A stretch of 32,828 bases of DNA from Euprymna scolopes (Eukaryota > Mollusca > Cephalopoda > Sepiida > Sepiolidae), in assembly GCA_024364805.1 (NCBI GenBank), contig CM044497.1, forward strand, positions 15,729,433 through 15,762,260, written 5' to 3'. Below the pieces are notes generated by a model that worked only from the letters and a program-made list of their open reading frames with translations, ran no database searches and was not told where the DNA came from. Below, piece by piece: positions 31,338 to 32,828 of the stretch. Every line of letters begins with the position of its first letter. Within the stretch, counting starts at the first letter, position 1. The position numbers and the translations under genes were made by a program.

Positions 31338-32797
31338 CAAGGAAGTCTAAATAAAATGAAGTAAATTATTATTTCTTTTTGTTCCTGACTGATAGCAAAG
31401 TGTTACGCAGTGAACACATAATGCTTATTATCCGACATTTGCCATTTGTCGACGTAGTTGCTTTTACAATGAAAAACAAAACCGGAATAAAAATGGCAGC
31501 AATATTCTTCAACGCCTAAATAAATCATTCATTCAATGCTATTAATTGACTTTTCTCGGCGTCTGTATTTACTTATTTACTTGTCTTTTTCAACAGCCAA
31601 TGCCACATGGCAATTAATTGGCATCGTTTTATATTTGGCAGTTTTAATTGCGTATTGCTAAATTTTTAGAAATTTTTACAATGATTGTCTATGATTTTAC
31701 AATATATGTTTATAAACTAGCTGTGATAACCATCCTAGGAAAAAGTAGCATGTTATATAACAAAAACTGATCTACGCTGTTCATTTAGTCGCGTTTATAC
31801 GTTAAAATATATAGAATCCCAGTTTCAGTTCTAACTACAAATAAAACCTGAAACCTTTAGAAATAAAGCATGCCCAGTTTCTTTATTAAATATCTTGACT
31901 ATAATATGGTCAGCTTTATAGTCTTATATAGACAAGTATTTGTTGAACAGTCCGCTTAGTAATCAATTCATTTTGTGAATTCCCTAACTTGTCTCTGAAT
32001 CCTGATAAGTGGTATACAACGAGTAAAAATCTATATCTAAAGGTGTTTATTTGTTGCAAAACAAACTGTTTTGATACATACAAACGTAATCTATCAACCT
32101 ACTCATCGACTTTTAATAGAACAGATACTACATTACCTCTAAGTAGGAAGTATTTTTGGACGATAGTTTCATAACAGCAGAAAAAATACTACACTACCCT
32201 CTTCAAACAAAGAAGTAATACATATGAGTATGGTCGCATTACAACAAAACAGAAACGTCTCACCAACAGCAAAATAGATTGCTTTCATGCTTGAACTCAA
32301 TATTAAAACAAAACATATTCGTTTGAAATAGTACAGTTAATTGAACCTATCATGAAAGGATAGGGCAAGAGTAAATTAATAGAAGTAATAATATATTTTC
32401 ACATTTACAAAGGCAGATGCAGAATAACTATTACTAGAAAATAAATGTTGCGCATCACCTTTTCTGTGTGAATCCATTTTACTAAATCTTAACAAATAAA
32501 ACTGGATAAAACAACCACCTTTATTACTTTAGGATTATCTAGTTGGCTAAATATTTATGCATAACTTTTCTAGACAACCAATAATAATTTATTCATAACA
32601 TTTAACATAGAAAGAAATAAGAAGAGTGACTATTCGTTCCAATTCTTTTACAAGGGTTATGCCGGGAAAAACTGACGAATTTAAAGGAAATTTTAAAATA
32701 ACATCCATAATAGTCATTCATACGATACATTTGTTCGTCAGTGGCAAAACATATATACGTCATGAAAAAGCAAAATTCAATATTTCTTTTTAGCAAC

Positions 32798-32798
<1 letters not shown>
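31338..32798. other. AT-rich spacer, no gene seen
   Basis: Only short frames (the longest 65 codons) and no recognised repeat ends, RNA genes or domains. Confidence 0.5.

Positions 32799-32828
<30 letters not shown>
32799..32828. repeat. (TA)n microsatellite, runs off the window
   Basis: TA dinucleotides from about 32800 to the last base; the full length is unknown. Confidence 0.9.

Noticed and set aside
31098-31340. 80-codon minus-strand frame rich in Val, Cys and His
   Set aside because: Produced by the (TA)n/(GT)n/(CA)n tract; not a protein.
1-32828. CRISPR array, bacterial operon or host multi-exon gene
   Set aside because: There are no spaced identical repeats with unique spacers, no operonic gene spacing, and no exon series with matching splice signals and domain continuity.

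Overview
The window looks like intergenic DNA of a large, repeat-rich, AT-rich animal genome. The mix of a Penelope-like element, Helitrons, several Tc1/mariner lineages, Ty1/copia and Ty3/gypsy-like fossils, a TTAA-flanked MITE, and long (TA)n and (CA)n tracts suggests a mollusc, most likely a cephalopod. That assignment is inference from repeat content. I found no convincing host protein-coding gene, rRNA or tRNA. Every protein similarity I recognise belongs to a mobile element.

Layout. Positions 1-237 are the GIY-YIG tail of a Penelope-like element, followed by its probable A/C-rich trailer. Positions 3614-3971 hold a 147-bp near-perfect palindrome set in (TA)n, with a complete type I hammerhead ribozyme at its centre (3871-3923). 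A Helitron 3' terminus lies at 4705-4732. A deleted Tc1/mariner copy with TA target sites lies at 5838-6710.

Positions 7438-17215 form the most remarkable block: about 9.8 kb bounded by inverted terminal/subterminal repeats. Inside are two same-strand pieces (7912-8957 and about 12980-15648) of what looks like one large unclassified ORF family. It has an N-terminal zinc-binding motif, an XPG/FEN-like acidic motif and a Cys-rich C-terminus. A minus-strand Ty1/copia fossil and a GC-rich repeat lie between the pieces, and a minus-strand gypsy-like gag fossil abuts the 3' end.

From 17.2 to 24.5 kb there is low-complexity DNA, a 240-bp TTAA MITE (18832-19071), a foldback element (19764-20241), a second mariner lineage (about 20435-21250) and an 11-bp minisatellite. 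Positions 24600-26112 contain a Helitron Rep fragment with a 3' end, next to a 12-unit, two-type (A about 96 bp, B about 60 bp) higher-order tandem array. A long-TIR foldback follows at 26187-27060, then old diverged duplications and a second copy of the 5.8-kb mariner family at about 30223-31106.

The parts do not form a pathway. They are a layered record of insertions. The two signals most worth following are the hammerhead inside the palindrome and the large TIR-bounded element with the unclassified gene.
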